Source: JAJPGZ01 sp038229295 (GTDB lineage: Bacteria > Verrucomicrobiota > Verrucomicrobiia > Chthoniobacterales > UBA10450). From it: a stretch of 64,000 nucleotides of DNA. This document shows positions 8,904 through 17,544 of the stretch, piece by piece. The notes below the pieces were generated by a model. That model was not told the DNA's origin and searched no databases. It saw only the letters and a list, made by a program, of their open reading frames with translations. Position 1 is the stretch's first letter, and each line of letters opens with the position of its first letter. The position numbers and the translations under genes were made by a program. The stretch lies in assembly GCA_038229295.1 (NCBI GenBank), contig JBBROO010000014.1, positions 1 to 64,000 of the forward strand. The letters run 5' to 3'.

Positions 8904-9148
8904 TGCGAGTGCGCGTGCAATTTTTTGCGCAGCTGCGTGATCTCGCGAAGACGCCAGAGTTAGATGTCGATCTTGCGGCAAGATCGACAATCGCCAACCT
9001 GCTCGCCAAGATTTACGAGGAGAAACCGGCGCTGCGGGCGCACGATAAAAATATTCTCGTCGGCGTAGGCGTGGACTTCGTCGATCGCAATTACGAAATA
9101 AAGCCTAACGACGACATCGCGATCATGCCGCCGGTGCAAGGCGGCTAA
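8903..9148 (+). CDS. moaD: MoaD/ThiS-family sulfur carrier protein
   Basis: 81 residues from the ATG overlapping the hpt stop. It is a ubiquitin-fold protein beginning MRVRVQFFAQLRDLAK and ending IMPPVQGG; the terminal Gly-Gly is the residue pair adenylated and thiocarboxylated in MoaD/ThiS. It would donate sulfur in molybdopterin or related cofactor synthesis; no partner gene is nearby, so MoaD rather than ThiS is a preference only. An inverted pair of AGATCGACA words lies in the middle, encoding VDLAARSTI. The stop abuts the convergent yajQ stop with no gap. Confidence 0.85.
   Translation: MRVRVQFFAQLRDLAKTPELDVDLAARSTIANLLAKIYEEKPALRAHDKNILVGVGVDFVDRNYEIKPNDDIAIMPPVQGG
8965..8989. repeat. 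Inverted dimer of the AGATCGACA word inside moaD
   Basis: TGTCGATCT at 8965-8973 and AGATCGACA at 8981-8989 form a perfect hairpin (TGTCGATCTTGC against GCAAGATCGACA), within coding sequence. Confidence 0.9.
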
Positions 9149-9634
9149 TCAGTCGCGGAAGTTTTTGAAATTGGTGGCGACGCCGAAGTCTTTGCTCTTC
9201 ACAAATTGAATCACTTCCTGCAATTCGTCGCGTTTTTTGCCCGTGACGCGGACTTGTCGATCTTGCAACTGACTTTGCACTTTGAAACTTTGTGATTTGA
9301 TCGCGGCGATGATTTCCTTGGCCTTGTCGCCTTCCAACCCCTGCTTAATTTTGATCTCCTGTCGCGCGTGGCCCATGGATGAAATGGCCGGCTCGCCTTG
9401 TTCGACATTGCGAAGGTCGACCCCGCGCTTGGAAAGTTTGCCGATGACGATCTCGCGCAAGCCTTTCAGATGCGCGCCGTCGTCGGCCGTGAGAACGATC
9501 GAATCTTTTTCATGAATGATGTCGGTCTTGGCGTCTTTAAAATCGAACCGCGTGGCCAATTCTTTGCGCGCCTGGTTCAGCGCGTTATCGATTTCCTGTT
9601 TGTCGACTTCGGAGACAATGTCGAAGGAAGGCAT
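9149..9634 (-). CDS. YajQ-family nucleotide-binding protein
   Basis: 161 residues, full length for YajQ (DUF520), a two-RNP-fold protein that binds cyclic di-GMP or nucleotides in some species. Family hallmarks: MPSFDIVSEVDKQE at the start, ATRFDFKDAK, QSFKVQSQLQ and QVRVTGKKRDELQ, and a C-terminal VKSKDFGVATNFKNFRD. The AGATCGACA word at 9255 encodes QDRQ at the position where other YajQ proteins have QG-x-Q/E, so length is unchanged. Start codon lies 3 bases from the divergent TPR lipoprotein start, so the promoters of both must lie inside the opposite gene. Confidence 0.93.
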   Translation of the reverse strand: MPSFDIVSEVDKQEIDNALNQARKELATRFDFKDAKTDIIHEKDSIVLTADDGAHLKGLREIVIGKLSKRGVDLRNVEQGEPAISSMGHARQEIKIKQGLEGDKAKEIIAAIKSQSFKVQSQLQDRQVRVTGKKRDELQEVIQFVKSKDFGVATNFKNFRD

Positions 9635-9637
9635 CGC

Positions 9638-11029
9638 ATGAGTTTTTCAGTTCGCGCCAAGATCGACAATCTCTTTTACATGGGGATCGCCGCGACGGCG
9701 CTCGCGATCGTCGGATGTCAGCCGGAAAATGTGCGGGAAGAAAAAGCGCTGCGCCGTCAGCTCACGCACGAGATGCGCAACCATTCCTTCGAGAGTGCGG
9801 CGCCGATCGCGCGGCATCTGATTCAATTGCAACCGCAGGACAGCCGCATTTGGCGGCGATTAGTGGAAGCGCAAATGGCATTGCACGATTTCGAGGGCGC
9901 GAAGCAAACACTGGCGGACTGGCGCGAAACGGTGAAGCCAGCGCCGATGCGAACGGAGGAATTTGAAGGGGACATCGCTTACGAAGAGCACGATCTGCCG
10001 CGCGCGTTGGAAGCCTGGAAAAAAGCGGCGGCGGCGCGGCCTAAGAACGGACGCGCCTCTGAAAAGATCGCGGCGCTCGAACAGAGCAAGCAACATTGGA
10101 ATGAAGCGGCGGCGGCCTGGACGGACGCGTTGAAAGCAAAAGACAACGCGGTCGCGCGCATCAATCGCGCGGTCTGCCTGCGACGATTGCGCAATTGGGA
10201 TGAGGCGTTTCGCGATTTGCATCACGCGCAAAAGCTCGGTCCGGAAGAACCGGACGTGCAGCGCTGGTCAAAAACTTTCGAAAACCTGGGGAAGTTTTTG
10301 GACGAGATCCGCGAGCTCGACGCAAAACTTGCGGCATTACCGGGCGACATCGGTTTGCTGACGGACCGCGCGCTTTTGTTGCTTCGCTCAGAGGACCCCG
10401 AACTTGCGCTCGATGACGCCGCGACGGCGGCGCGATTGGCGCCGTGGGCGATGCGGCCAAAATTATTTCAGGCCATCGCGCTCATCGCGCTACAGCGCGG
10501 AAAGGAATGCGAGCGATTGTCGATCCACCAACCGTTGCGTCTGGAAAATTTGTCGCCCGATTTTTTGGAAACGATGAACCGGATCGACTCCGCGATTTCG
10601 GTCGAGCCAAAGAACTCGGACCATTTCGCGGCGCGCGCGTGGCAGCTCAATGAAATCGGGCAACCGCTGCTGGCGTTGCAAGATGCCGAGACGGCGGTGC
10701 AGCTCGATCCGAAATCGGCCGGAGCGCAGGCGGAAGTGAGTTACGCCCTAACGAAGCTGGGCCGGGGAGAGGAAGCGTTCGATAAAATAAAAACTGCGAC
10801 CGAGCTCGATCCAAATCTCGCCTCGGCCTGGCAATATCGCGGCGAACTGGAAATGCAACGCAGCAATAATCTGGCAGCGATCGAAGCCTTGTCGCGGGCG
10901 CTGACTATTCAACAAAGCGTCGGCGCATTGCAAAAGCGGGAGGAATGTTACCGGCGCGTCGGATTATTTGCGCGCGCCGAGGAAGACCACCGCGCGTTGC
11001 AAGATTTGACCAGTCGCGGATTTAAATAA
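9638..11029 (+). CDS. TPR lipoprotein
   Basis: 463 residues from ATG 9638; longer in-frame ORF sequence upstream is antisense to yajQ. The N-terminus has a hydrophobic stretch GIAATALAIVGC whose IVGC fits a lipobox, so export and lipidation at Cys27 are likely. The rest is helical TPR repeats, for example DEAFRDLHHAQKLGPEEPDVQRW, LALQDAETAVQLDPKSAGAQAEV and EEAFDKIKTATELDPNLASAW. Probably an envelope scaffold; no enzyme motif is visible. The AGATCGACA word at 9660 encodes AKIDN near the start. Confidence 0.82.
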   Translation: MSFSVRAKIDNLFYMGIAATALAIVGCQPENVREEKALRRQLTHEMRNHSFESAAPIARHLIQLQPQDSRIWRRLVEAQMALHDFEGAKQTLADWRETVKPAPMRTEEFEGDIAYEEHDLPRALEAWKKAAAARPKNGRASEKIAALEQSKQHWNEAAAAWTDALKAKDNAVARINRAVCLRRLRNWDEAFRDLHHAQKLGPEEPDVQRWSKTFENLGKFLDEIRELDAKLAALPGDIGLLTDRALLLLRSEDPELALDDAATAARLAPWAMRPKLFQAIALIALQRGKECERLSIHQPLRLENLSPDFLETMNRIDSAISVEPKNSDHFAARAWQLNEIGQPLLALQDAETAVQLDPKSAGAQAEVSYALTKLGRGEEAFDKIKTATELDPNLASAWQYRGELEMQRSNNLAAIEALSRALTIQQSVGALQKREECYRRVGLFARAEEDHRALQDLTSRGFK

Positions 11030-11042
11030 TGACGACGTCGAT

Positions 11043-11183
11043 CTAATCGAAGCGCAGGGCGATGACTGGGTCGATCTTAAGAGCGCGCCGCGCCGGAAAA
11101 TAGCACGCGGCGAAAGCCGCGGCCGCGAGCACGGTCGTGACACCGACAAAGATGACGGAGGCAAAACGTAGATCGGTCATCAT
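11043..11183 (-). pseudogene. ABC-permease C-terminal relic
   Basis: A 46-codon minus-strand frame reads MMTDLRFASVIF..., with one membrane segment and a terminal YFPARRALKIDPVIALRFD. This ending is characteristic of the C-terminus of FtsX/MacB-type permeases, especially the acidobacterial-type duplicated-domain family (ARRAxxxDPxxALRxE). Nothing upstream in frame belongs to the permease: the next gene is the DUF4097 protein. It is best read as the surviving 3' end of a deleted permease gene. Confidence 0.7.
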
Positions 11184-11186
11184 ATG

Positions 11187-11972
11187 TTATTGATTGGTCT
11201 CTCCTATCTTAATGCTGCCATTGACCGCATGAAATTTGACTTCGCTCTCGGATGCGCCGCCGACTAACATGTCGATCTTGCGCGCGCCGGTTTTTTGACG
11301 CTGTTCCTTCTCCATAAAATCGCTCGCCACGTGGCCATGCAGACTCTCGGCTTGGAGATGAAATGCCGCGTCACCGGGGAAAAAGGCGCGCGCGTTTCCG
11401 TTCACGATATCCGCATCGATGGAAATCTTTTGGGGTTCCCACCAATCGTAGCCGACATCGAGCCCGCCGTTCGCGACAGCGACATGCAGATCAGTGAAAC
11501 AATTGTGGCCAAAGAGCCGTCCATTTCCAAGATTCGCCCGCACCACTCGACCGCGCATCCCCTCGACCAGAACCTCACCGTTGGCCAACTCCAGTTGTGA
11601 AATGTCGCAAGTCCAAGGCATAATGATTACGTAATCGACGGTCCCCGATCGATCGGACACGCCCCATTTCGGCTTGGATGGGTACTGAGTCTCGATGGAG
11701 ATTTCTCCGGGTTTGGTTGAGACATCAACTGAGATTTGGCTCAGTCTTTCGGCGTTGTAGGCGCGCTTGATCGCCTGCAATTTCATTTCTTTAATGTCCG
11801 CGCCGTAAACCCGGATGGAGCCATCCGTATTTCGAATGTTGAGTTTGGCGGTTGGCTCGACCGCGTAGGTGTGCTCGATCGTTTCTTCCAAAACAGCCTG
11901 GGCCGACGCCTGGTGCAATCCGCAAAGGGCGACCGCTACTAAGATAAGTCCTTCTCGATTCAGCAGACTCAT
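11187..11972 (-). CDS. Secreted DUF4097-family beta-strand protein
   Basis: 261 residues with a signal peptide (GLILVAVALCGLHQASAQA). The body shows short repeating beta-strands with glycine turns such as LNIRNTDGSIRVYGAD, LELANGEVLVEGMRGRV and LHVAVANGGLDVGYD, typical of DUF4097 (putative adhesin/head-GIN-like beta-helix). These proteins are often found with ABC permeases or response regulators, and here relics of both flank the gene. Function unknown. One AGATCGACA word (11270) encodes KIDM near the C-terminus. Confidence 0.8.
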   Translation of the reverse strand: MSLLNREGLILVAVALCGLHQASAQAVLEETIEHTYAVEPTAKLNIRNTDGSIRVYGADIKEMKLQAIKRAYNAERLSQISVDVSTKPGEISIETQYPSKPKWGVSDRSGTVDYVIIMPWTCDISQLELANGEVLVEGMRGRVVRANLGNGRLFGHNCFTDLHVAVANGGLDVGYDWWEPQKISIDADIVNGNARAFFPGDAAFHLQAESLHGHVASDFMEKEQRQKTGARKIDMLVGGASESEVKFHAVNGSIKIGETNQ

Positions 11973-11989
11973 GTGTTAGATCGACATCC

Positions 11990-12568
11990 TCATTCGTAAC
12001 GCAGCGCGATAATCGGATCGACAGCCATCGCTCGTCGCGCGGGTAAGTAACTGGCAACGAGAGCGGCGGTGCCTAACAACAAGACGACAATGGCGTAAGT
12101 TCCAAAATCATTTGCCCCGACACCGTAGAGAAGAGCGGCCATCAATCGAGTTACGCTAAGCGCGCTAATCAAACCGACAAGCAAACCCAAACCGACGACG
12201 ATAAGACTTTGCCGCAAGACGATGGTAAATGTCGACGCGCGATCGTTGCCCGAAAACGGCATCGGCATGGCGCCGCCGACCGCTTCGACTCCGGGAAGGC
12301 CGGCCAGTTTCGGCATCAGTTGATCGAAGAATTGTCGATGTTGCACGGCGTCGGGATATTTCACTTTTGGCAAAACCAACTCGCCGACGACGGCGTGGGA
12401 GGGATCGAAGCCGGGATTGGCCGCGCGCAGATTAGCAAAACCCTTGATGAGCAAACCGGCGCCGGCAAGCGAAGTGACCGCGTCGGTTTGATGACCTTCG
12501 CCTTTGAGCAGAATGCGCAACGCCTCGAGCACATCACGCTGATCATCGGCAATGAGAATTCTGCTCAC
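11990..12568 (-). pseudogene. Chimeric relic: response-regulator start fused to permease fragments
   Basis: One open frame of 192 codons (GTG start) joins parts of different families. Residues 1-33 are the start of a receiver domain (RILIADDQRDVLEALRILLK, with the acidic DD pair) but stop before the phospho-acceptor aspartate. Residues about 34-110 match the periplasmic part of a MacB/ADOP-type permease (GAGLLIKGFANLRAANPGFD, LAGLPGVEAVGG). Residues about 115-192 are the last membrane helices and the YLPARRAMAVDPIIALRYE terminus. Internal deletions that kept the frame are the simplest explanation. Confidence 0.7.
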
Positions 12569-12633
12569 CGCCTAACTCTCAACCGCGAATCGAACACGAT
12601 GTCAATCGCGCGGCGCGAAAACAAGATGTCGAT

Positions 12634-14169
12634 CTAAACCCAGAGAGTGCGATCGAAGGTGCGGTACTGAATCGCTTCGCTGACGTGTTCAGAGGAGATG
12701 TCGATCTTGCCGTCGAGGTCGGCGATTGTGCGCGAGACCTTGAGGATGCGATCGTAAGCGCGCGCGCTCAGATTGAGCTCACTCATCGCTACGCGAATAA
12801 GCTCGTTCGAATCTGTTGTGAGCTTGCAATGTTGTTTCAATTGCCGTGTGGCCATGCGCGCGTTGCAATTTGTTTTCGCGTCGTTCGCAAAGCGTTGCTG
12901 CTGCACTTCGCGCGCGCGACCGATGCGCTCGCGGATCGCCTCCGAATTTTCTTCGACGCGCTCGCTCGCCACGTCGCGATATTCCACCGCCGGCACTTCG
13001 ATGTGGAGATCGATGCGATCGAGCAATGGCCCGGAGACGCGTTGGCGATAACGCTGTACCTGCACTGGACCGCAGCGACATTCGCGTTTCAAATCGCCAA
13101 AATATCCGCACGGACATGGATTCATCGCGGCCACCAGCATGAACTCGGCGGGAAACGTGAGACTGCCGGCAGCGCGCGAGATCGTGACTCGTCCGTCTTC
13201 CAACGGCTGACGCATGACTTCGAGCGCCGATCTTTTGAACTCGGGAAGCTCGTCCAGAAACAGGACGCCGTTGTGCGCGATGCTGACTTCGCCCGGATTT
13301 GGAAACGCGCCGCCGCCTAACAAACCGATGTCGCTAATGGTGTGATGCGGCGAACGGAATGGACGCGTCGAGACAAAAGACCCTTCGGCATCGAGCAAGC
13401 CCGCGATGCTGTGGATTTTCGTGGTCTCGATCGCCTCGTCTAACGACAACGGCGGAATGATGGTGGCGATCCGTTTCGACACCATCGATTTGCCGGAACC
13501 GGGCGGGCCGATCATTAAAATGTTATGACCGCCGGCGACGGCGACTTCGACCGCGCGTTTCACATGCGCCTGTCCTTTCACGTCGCCAAAATCGACATCG
13601 TAACTTTGATGCGCGGAAAAAAATCCGCTCAGGTCGCCTTTCGTCGGCAGAATCGGTTGTTCGCCGCGCAGGAACGCAAAGGTCTGCCGCAAATTTTGCA
13701 CGCCGTAGATGTCGATCTTGTCGACCATGGCGGCTTCATGCGCGTTTGCTTCCGGAACGAACAACGCGCGTTTGCCGCGACGCCGCGCTTCCAGTGCAAC
13801 CGGCAAAACGCCTTTGACCGCACGCACGGCCCCATCAAGTGCCAGTTCGCCGACAAACGAAAAATTCTCGAACGGCTTGCTGTCGATTTCTTCCGTGACC
13901 GCGATCATTCCGAGCGCGATCGGCAAATCAAAACTCGGTCCCTCTTTTTTAATATCGGCCGGCGCGAGATTGATCGTCGTCCGGCCGCGCGGCCAATGAT
14001 AGCCGCTGTTCCGAATCGCGGTCGTCACCCGATCGCCGCTTTCCTTCACGGCTTTATCCGGCAATCCGACGATCACTATTTTCGGATCTCCGTGCGCGCC
14101 GTTGACTTCGATTTCAACTTCGTAAGCATCGACGCCATACACCGCGGCCGAATAAATCTTCGCCAACAT
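12634..14169 (-). CDS. comM: ComM/YifB-type Mg-chelatase-like AAA+ ATPase
   Basis: 511 residues, full length for ComM, a hexameric branch-migration helicase that helps integrate DNA taken up by natural transformation. Order: N-terminal Lon-like domain (YGVDAYEVEIEVN, GLPDKAVKESGDRV), Walker A GPPGSGKS near residue 220, Walker B LFLDELPEF, a zinc-finger-like CPCGYFGDLKRECRC segment, and a C-terminal helical domain (LNLSARAYDRILKVSRTIADL). The start codon overlaps an AGATCGACA word: the last two bases of the word begin the ATG. Its presence beside a genome-wide repeat word supports, but does not prove, competence. Confidence 0.93.
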   Translation of the reverse strand: MLAKIYSAAVYGVDAYEVEIEVNGAHGDPKIVIVGLPDKAVKESGDRVTTAIRNSGYHWPRGRTTINLAPADIKKEGPSFDLPIALGMIAVTEEIDSKPFENFSFVGELALDGAVRAVKGVLPVALEARRRGKRALFVPEANAHEAAMVDKIDIYGVQNLRQTFAFLRGEQPILPTKGDLSGFFSAHQSYDVDFGDVKGQAHVKRAVEVAVAGGHNILMIGPPGSGKSMVSKRIATIIPPLSLDEAIETTKIHSIAGLLDAEGSFVSTRPFRSPHHTISDIGLLGGGAFPNPGEVSIAHNGVLFLDELPEFKRSALEVMRQPLEDGRVTISRAAGSLTFPAEFMLVAAMNPCPCGYFGDLKRECRCGPVQVQRYRQRVSGPLLDRIDLHIEVPAVEYRDVASERVEENSEAIRERIGRAREVQQQRFANDAKTNCNARMATRQLKQHCKLTTDSNELIRVAMSELNLSARAYDRILKVSRTIADLDGKIDISSEHVSEAIQYRTFDRTLWV

Positions 14170-14436
14170 GTCGATCTTACGTTGTCAAAATTGAAGGCGC
14201 GGGGAAAGGCGCAATTGGCAACGAACTTGGCGCGGGAACCGCTGCCACATCGATGGTTAAACCCCCACCGCAAAAAAGGTTGAACATGAGACATCCAAAC
14301 GCTGTCGAAGATGCGATATATTTAACCTTGTTAAGTAGTTTTAGGATGCTACAAATTGTGATCAACGAGGTCCCGGCAATGAGTGCCGGAAACTTGTCGA
14401 TCCAACCCCCCAACACGATTGATGAGAAAGACTTAT
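14170..14436. other. Intergenic region between comM and sigma factor
   Basis: Divergent spacer of about 270 bases. The AGATCGACA word sits at its left edge (14169-14177). No protein with domain signal is present; short ORFs on both strands look incidental. A possible promoter for the sigma factor is listed separately. Confidence 0.6.
14328..14355 (+). promoter_or_regulatory. Possible sigma-70 promoter upstream of sigma factor gene
   Basis: TTGTTA at 14328-14333 and TACAAA at 14350-14355 with a 16-bp spacer, in an AT-rich patch about 80 bases before the start codon. The boxes are imperfect. Confidence 0.3.
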
Positions 14437-15291
14437 ATGGCTGCTGAAGACAGCGATACTGGAATAAAAATATACCTGCGCGAGATCGGGCAAATACCGC
14501 TTTTGACTCCCGAACAGGAGATCGAACTGGCTGCGAAGATCAAGAAAGGCGACCGCGAGGCTCGCGCGCTGATGATTCGCTCAAACCTGCGCCTGGTCGT
14601 GAAGATTGCGCATGATTATGCGAATCTCGGCCTCCCGCTTCTCGATCTTATCTCGGAAGGCAACATCGGCCTGATGAAAGCGGTCGAGCGTTTCGACCCT
14701 GCTAAGGGCGGCAAACTCAGCACGTATGCGGCGTGGTGGATTAAACAATCGATCAAGCGCGCGCTGGCGAACCAATCGAAGACGATTCGATTGCCCGTGC
14801 ATCTGGTCGACAAGATTTCAAAGATGCGCCGCGTTTCGCTGCAGATGAGCGAAGAGCTCGGCCGCGAACCGACCGATGACGAGCTCGGCGACGAGATCGG
14901 CATCGCTAGCGGAAAAGTTTCGCAGCTCAAAACCGTTTCGATTCGTCCGGCGTCACTCGATGCGCCCATCAGCGATGACGATTCGACTGAGTTCGGCGAA
15001 ATTGTAGGCGACGAAGACGCGCAGACACCGTTTGAACTTTTGCGCGACAAAAATCTGCGCAACGAAGTCGGCGGATTGCTCGATGTGCTCGACGATCGCG
15101 AGAAGAAAATTATTTTCCAACGTTTCGGTCTCGACGGCGGCAAGCCAAAGACACTCGAAGAAGTCGGCAAGAAATTCGGCGTAACGCGCGAACGCATTCG
15201 GCAATTGCAAAACATTGCCTTGTCGAAATTGCGCCGCGCTTTGAGCAAGAAAGAAAAGCCGATCGACGTCGAGTTGCCCGTCGAAGCTTAG
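14437..15291 (+). CDS. rpoD: RNA polymerase sigma factor, RpoD/SigA type
   Basis: 284 residues from ATG 14437, preceded by a weak AGAAAG; ATGs at 14422 and 14383 are in frame. Region 1.2 (DTGIKIYLREIGQIPLL), region 2 (NLRLVVKIAHDYANLGLPLLDLISEGNIGLMKAVERFD, AAWWIKQSIKRAL), region 3 and region 4.2 (TLEEVGKKFGVTRERIRQLQ) are all present. Region 1.1 and the non-conserved insert are missing, as in short primary or group 2 sigma factors, so primary versus RpoS-like status is open. The stop TAG overlaps an AGATCGACA word and is followed by a terminator. Confidence 0.9.
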   Translation: MAAEDSDTGIKIYLREIGQIPLLTPEQEIELAAKIKKGDREARALMIRSNLRLVVKIAHDYANLGLPLLDLISEGNIGLMKAVERFDPAKGGKLSTYAAWWIKQSIKRALANQSKTIRLPVHLVDKISKMRRVSLQMSEELGREPTDDELGDEIGIASGKVSQLKTVSIRPASLDAPISDDDSTEFGEIVGDEDAQTPFELLRDKNLRNEVGGLLDVLDDREKKIIFQRFGLDGGKPKTLEEVGKKFGVTRERIRQLQNIALSKLRRALSKKEKPIDVELPVEA

Positions 15292-15310
15292 ATCGACATC
15301 GTCGTTTCAG

Positions 15311-15343
15311 AACGCGCCGATGCGAACCTCGGCGCGTTTTTTA
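15311..15343 (+). terminator. Rho-independent terminator after sigma factor gene
   Basis: Stem AACGCGCCGA (15311-15320) pairs with TCGGCGCGTT (15329-15338) around an 8-base loop and runs into TTTTTT. It overlaps the stop codon of the convergent pyruvate kinase gene. Confidence 0.9.
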
Positions 15344-16744
15344 TTTCGCCGTGCGCAACTGCACAGCGTCAATGCGGTCCCGGCCGACGCGGAGATCGGT
15401 AATGATGACTAACTGGTCGCCCGCGCCGGCCAGTTTGTGTTTGCGCAAAAATTTCTCCGCGGCTTCGATCGTCGCGTTAGGATCGTCCGTAAATTCAATC
15501 CGCACCGGATTGACTCCCCACAAGATCGACATCTGCCGCTGCAATTCTTCGCTCGAAGTAAAAGCAAAGATAGGCGCGTGTTCCGGGCGCAAATTCGAAA
15601 CATTTCGCGCCATCGTCCCGTGATGCGTGAAGACAATGATCTTGGCCCGGCGCAACGAATTCGCCAGCACGACCGCCGACGCCACCGTTTTCTGCCGCGT
15701 GTCTTCGAGGATGGCCGACTTCGCGTAGCCAGCGCCTCCGCTCCGCTCAATCCGCAGCGCGACGCGATTCAGAATCTGAACGCATTCGACCGGATAACGA
15801 CCCACACTCGTTTCCCCGCTGAGCATGATCGCGTCCGCTTGTTCGAAAACAGCGTTGGCCACATCCGTTATTTCAGCGCGCGTCGGCATCGGATTCTCGA
15901 TCATCGATTCGAGCATGTGCGTCGCCACGATGACCGGTTTGCCTAACCGCAAGCTCAACTTCACGATGCGCCGCTGGATGATCGGCAATTCCTCCATCGG
16001 GCATTCGATTCCGAGATCGCCGCGCGCCACCATCACCGCGTCCGCCGTTTTAATAATCTCATCGATGGCGTGAACGGCAGATTGATCTTCAATCTTGGCG
16101 ACGATGAGCGCGTTACTTTTCTTCGAAATCAACAGACGGCGCAATTCCTCGACATCGCTTTTCTCGCGCACAAAACTAAGCGCGACAAAATCGACGCCGA
16201 GTTCGACGCCTAACGAAACATCGACAATGTCTTTCTCGGTGAGCGGCGGCAGATTCACGCGCACGCCCGGCAGATTGATGTGGCGACGCGAACCGAGCGT
16301 GCCGGGCGTGAGCACGCGGCACCGCACACGATTTGCGCGTTTCTCCTTCACCTCCATGCGCATCATTCCGTTATCGACCAGGACGATGTCCCCCACGCTG
16401 ATGTCATTGATCAGTCCCGCGTAATTAACATCGACCGAATATTTTTCCTCGCTCTTGGCGCCGCGAACGGTGAATTCGACAATGTCGCCCGGTTGCAAAT
16501 GCAAATCCGTCTTCAGGTCGCCCGTGCGAATGGCCGGGCCTTGCGTATCGAGCAAAACGGCGACGGGCTTTCCCATTTCTTCCGCCAGCCGACGAATTTG
16601 CGGAACGATCTCGCGGACCCACTCGTGTTCGGCGTGGCTCATGTTAATGCGAAAAATATTTGCGCCCTGCTCGATCAATTTCCGCATGATCGCGGGATCT
16701 TTCGTCGCCGGGCCGAGCGTGCAGATAATTTTCGTTTTGCGCAT
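15341..16744 (-). CDS. pyk: Pyruvate kinase
   Basis: 467 residues, normal for bacterial pyruvate kinase, which converts phosphoenolpyruvate and ADP to pyruvate and ATP. Visible: N-terminal KIICTLGPATKDP, substrate region FRINMSHAEHEW, DTQGPAIRTG, the active-site signature LIVAKIEDQSAVHAIDEII with the catalytic lysine, MVARGDLGIECP and MLSGETSVGRYPVE. The C-terminal allosteric domain is present. The AGATCGACA word at 15523 encodes MSIL in the C-terminal domain. Confidence 0.97.
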   Translation of the reverse strand: MRKTKIICTLGPATKDPAIMRKLIEQGANIFRINMSHAEHEWVREIVPQIRRLAEEMGKPVAVLLDTQGPAIRTGDLKTDLHLQPGDIVEFTVRGAKSEEKYSVDVNYAGLINDISVGDIVLVDNGMMRMEVKEKRANRVRCRVLTPGTLGSRRHINLPGVRVNLPPLTEKDIVDVSLGVELGVDFVALSFVREKSDVEELRRLLISKKSNALIVAKIEDQSAVHAIDEIIKTADAVMVARGDLGIECPMEELPIIQRRIVKLSLRLGKPVIVATHMLESMIENPMPTRAEITDVANAVFEQADAIMLSGETSVGRYPVECVQILNRVALRIERSGGAGYAKSAILEDTRQKTVASAVVLANSLRRAKIIVFTHHGTMARNVSNLRPEHAPIFAFTSSEELQRQMSILWGVNPVRIEFTDDPNATIEAAEKFLRKHKLAGAGDQLVIITDLRVGRDRIDAVQLRTAK

Positions 16745-16751
16745 TTGACGA

Positions 16752-16776
16752 TGTCGATCTTACACGATGTCGATCT
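16752..16776. repeat. Tandem dimer of the AGATCGACA word upstream of pyk
   Basis: Two minus-oriented copies, 16752-16760 and 16768-16776, 16 bp apart, between the pyk start and the DUF4142 gene terminator. Confidence 0.9.
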
Positions 16777-16785
16777 TGCCTACGC

Positions 16786-16819
16786 AAAAAAAAGCGGCGC
16801 GCCGTTTCGGGCGCGCCGC
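16786..16819 (-). terminator. Rho-independent terminator of the DUF4142 gene
   Basis: On the minus strand, the 10-bp stem GCGGCGCGCC/GGCGCGCCGC (16810-16819 with 16794-16803, 6-base loop) is followed by eight T residues (16793-16786). Confidence 0.92.
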
Positions 16820-16842
16820 GTTGCCATCGCTGTGGCGATAAA

Positions 16843-17418
16843 TTACTTAACTTTCCCCTGAGTCTCCTTCGCCATCGCGAGGTGTTTCTCGATTCCCTTT
16901 GCCGTTTTGTCGGCTAATTTCTTCAGGTCCGCATCGCCGCCTTCTTTCGCTTCCTTCTGAAACTCGGCCAGGTCCTTCTGGTGATCTTTCACCATCATGT
17001 CCATATAATCTTTGTCCGACTTCCAGCTTCCGCTCATCTTACTCGCCGGAACCTTCACCCCTTTACTGCTGGCCAGCGCCATCAGGTCGTTGTTCCATTT
17101 CGTGTGGTCGGCCACCATGCGGCTGCCAAATTTTTTCACATCGGCGTTCTGCGATTTCTGCGAAGCCATCTTTCCCCACTCCACTTCCATCATTCCGCCT
17201 TTCGCGGCCGCCATGATGAACGCCTTGTCTTTGGAACTCAGCGCGGCTGCAGACGCGCCGGGGTTTTTCGCATTGGCATCGGCCTTAGCTGCTGGACTGC
17301 TGGCCGCAGTTCCATGGCTGAGAGGTTTGAATTTCGACGGATTTTGCCCGAGCGCGATCCCGCTCAAACAGAGGCAACCGAGGGTCACAACTGGAATTAT
17401 AGTTAATTTATTTTTCAT
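16843..17418 (-). CDS. Secreted DUF4142 protein
   Basis: 191 residues with a signal peptide (KLTIIPVVTLGCLCLSGIALG). The ferritin-like helical DUF4142 domain follows a Ser/Ala-rich linker: KDKAFIMAAAKGGMMEVEWGKMA, KFGSRMVADHTKWNNDLMALA and KDHQKDLAEFQKEA. Members are exported and often linked to stress, but their biochemical role is not established. It is monocistronic, with its own terminator. Confidence 0.88.
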   Translation of the reverse strand: MKNKLTIIPVVTLGCLCLSGIALGQNPSKFKPLSHGTAASSPAAKADANAKNPGASAAALSSKDKAFIMAAAKGGMMEVEWGKMASQKSQNADVKKFGSRMVADHTKWNNDLMALASSKGVKVPASKMSGSWKSDKDYMDMMVKDHQKDLAEFQKEAKEGGDADLKKLADKTAKGIEKHLAMAKETQGKVK

Positions 17419-17534
17419 AGAGATTTGCTAATTAGGTTTGCCGGAGTTCCCGGCATTGAAGATTCGCATCTTCATCCGTTTTTGGACGTGGGCGATCTCT
17501 AACCCTTCAATGCCGCGCGAAAAAAATTCGCGCA

Positions 17535-17543
17535 AGATCGACA
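17535..17543 (+). repeat. AGATCGACA word at TPR gene 3' end
   Basis: The word lies one base beyond the stop codon of the minus-strand TPR gene (stop complement at 17545-17547). The same arrangement (AGATCGACATCTACTCG) recurs at 47049 after the LysM gene. The rest of 17419-17534 holds only a small GAAGAT-TCGC-ATCTTC hairpin and presumably the DUF4142 promoter. Confidence 0.7.
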
Positions 17544-17544
17544 T

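Noticed and set aside
14177..14416. 79-codon minus-strand ORF between comM and the sigma factor
   Set aside because: Pro/Ala-rich, no ribosome-binding site, and it would cover the sigma factor upstream region.
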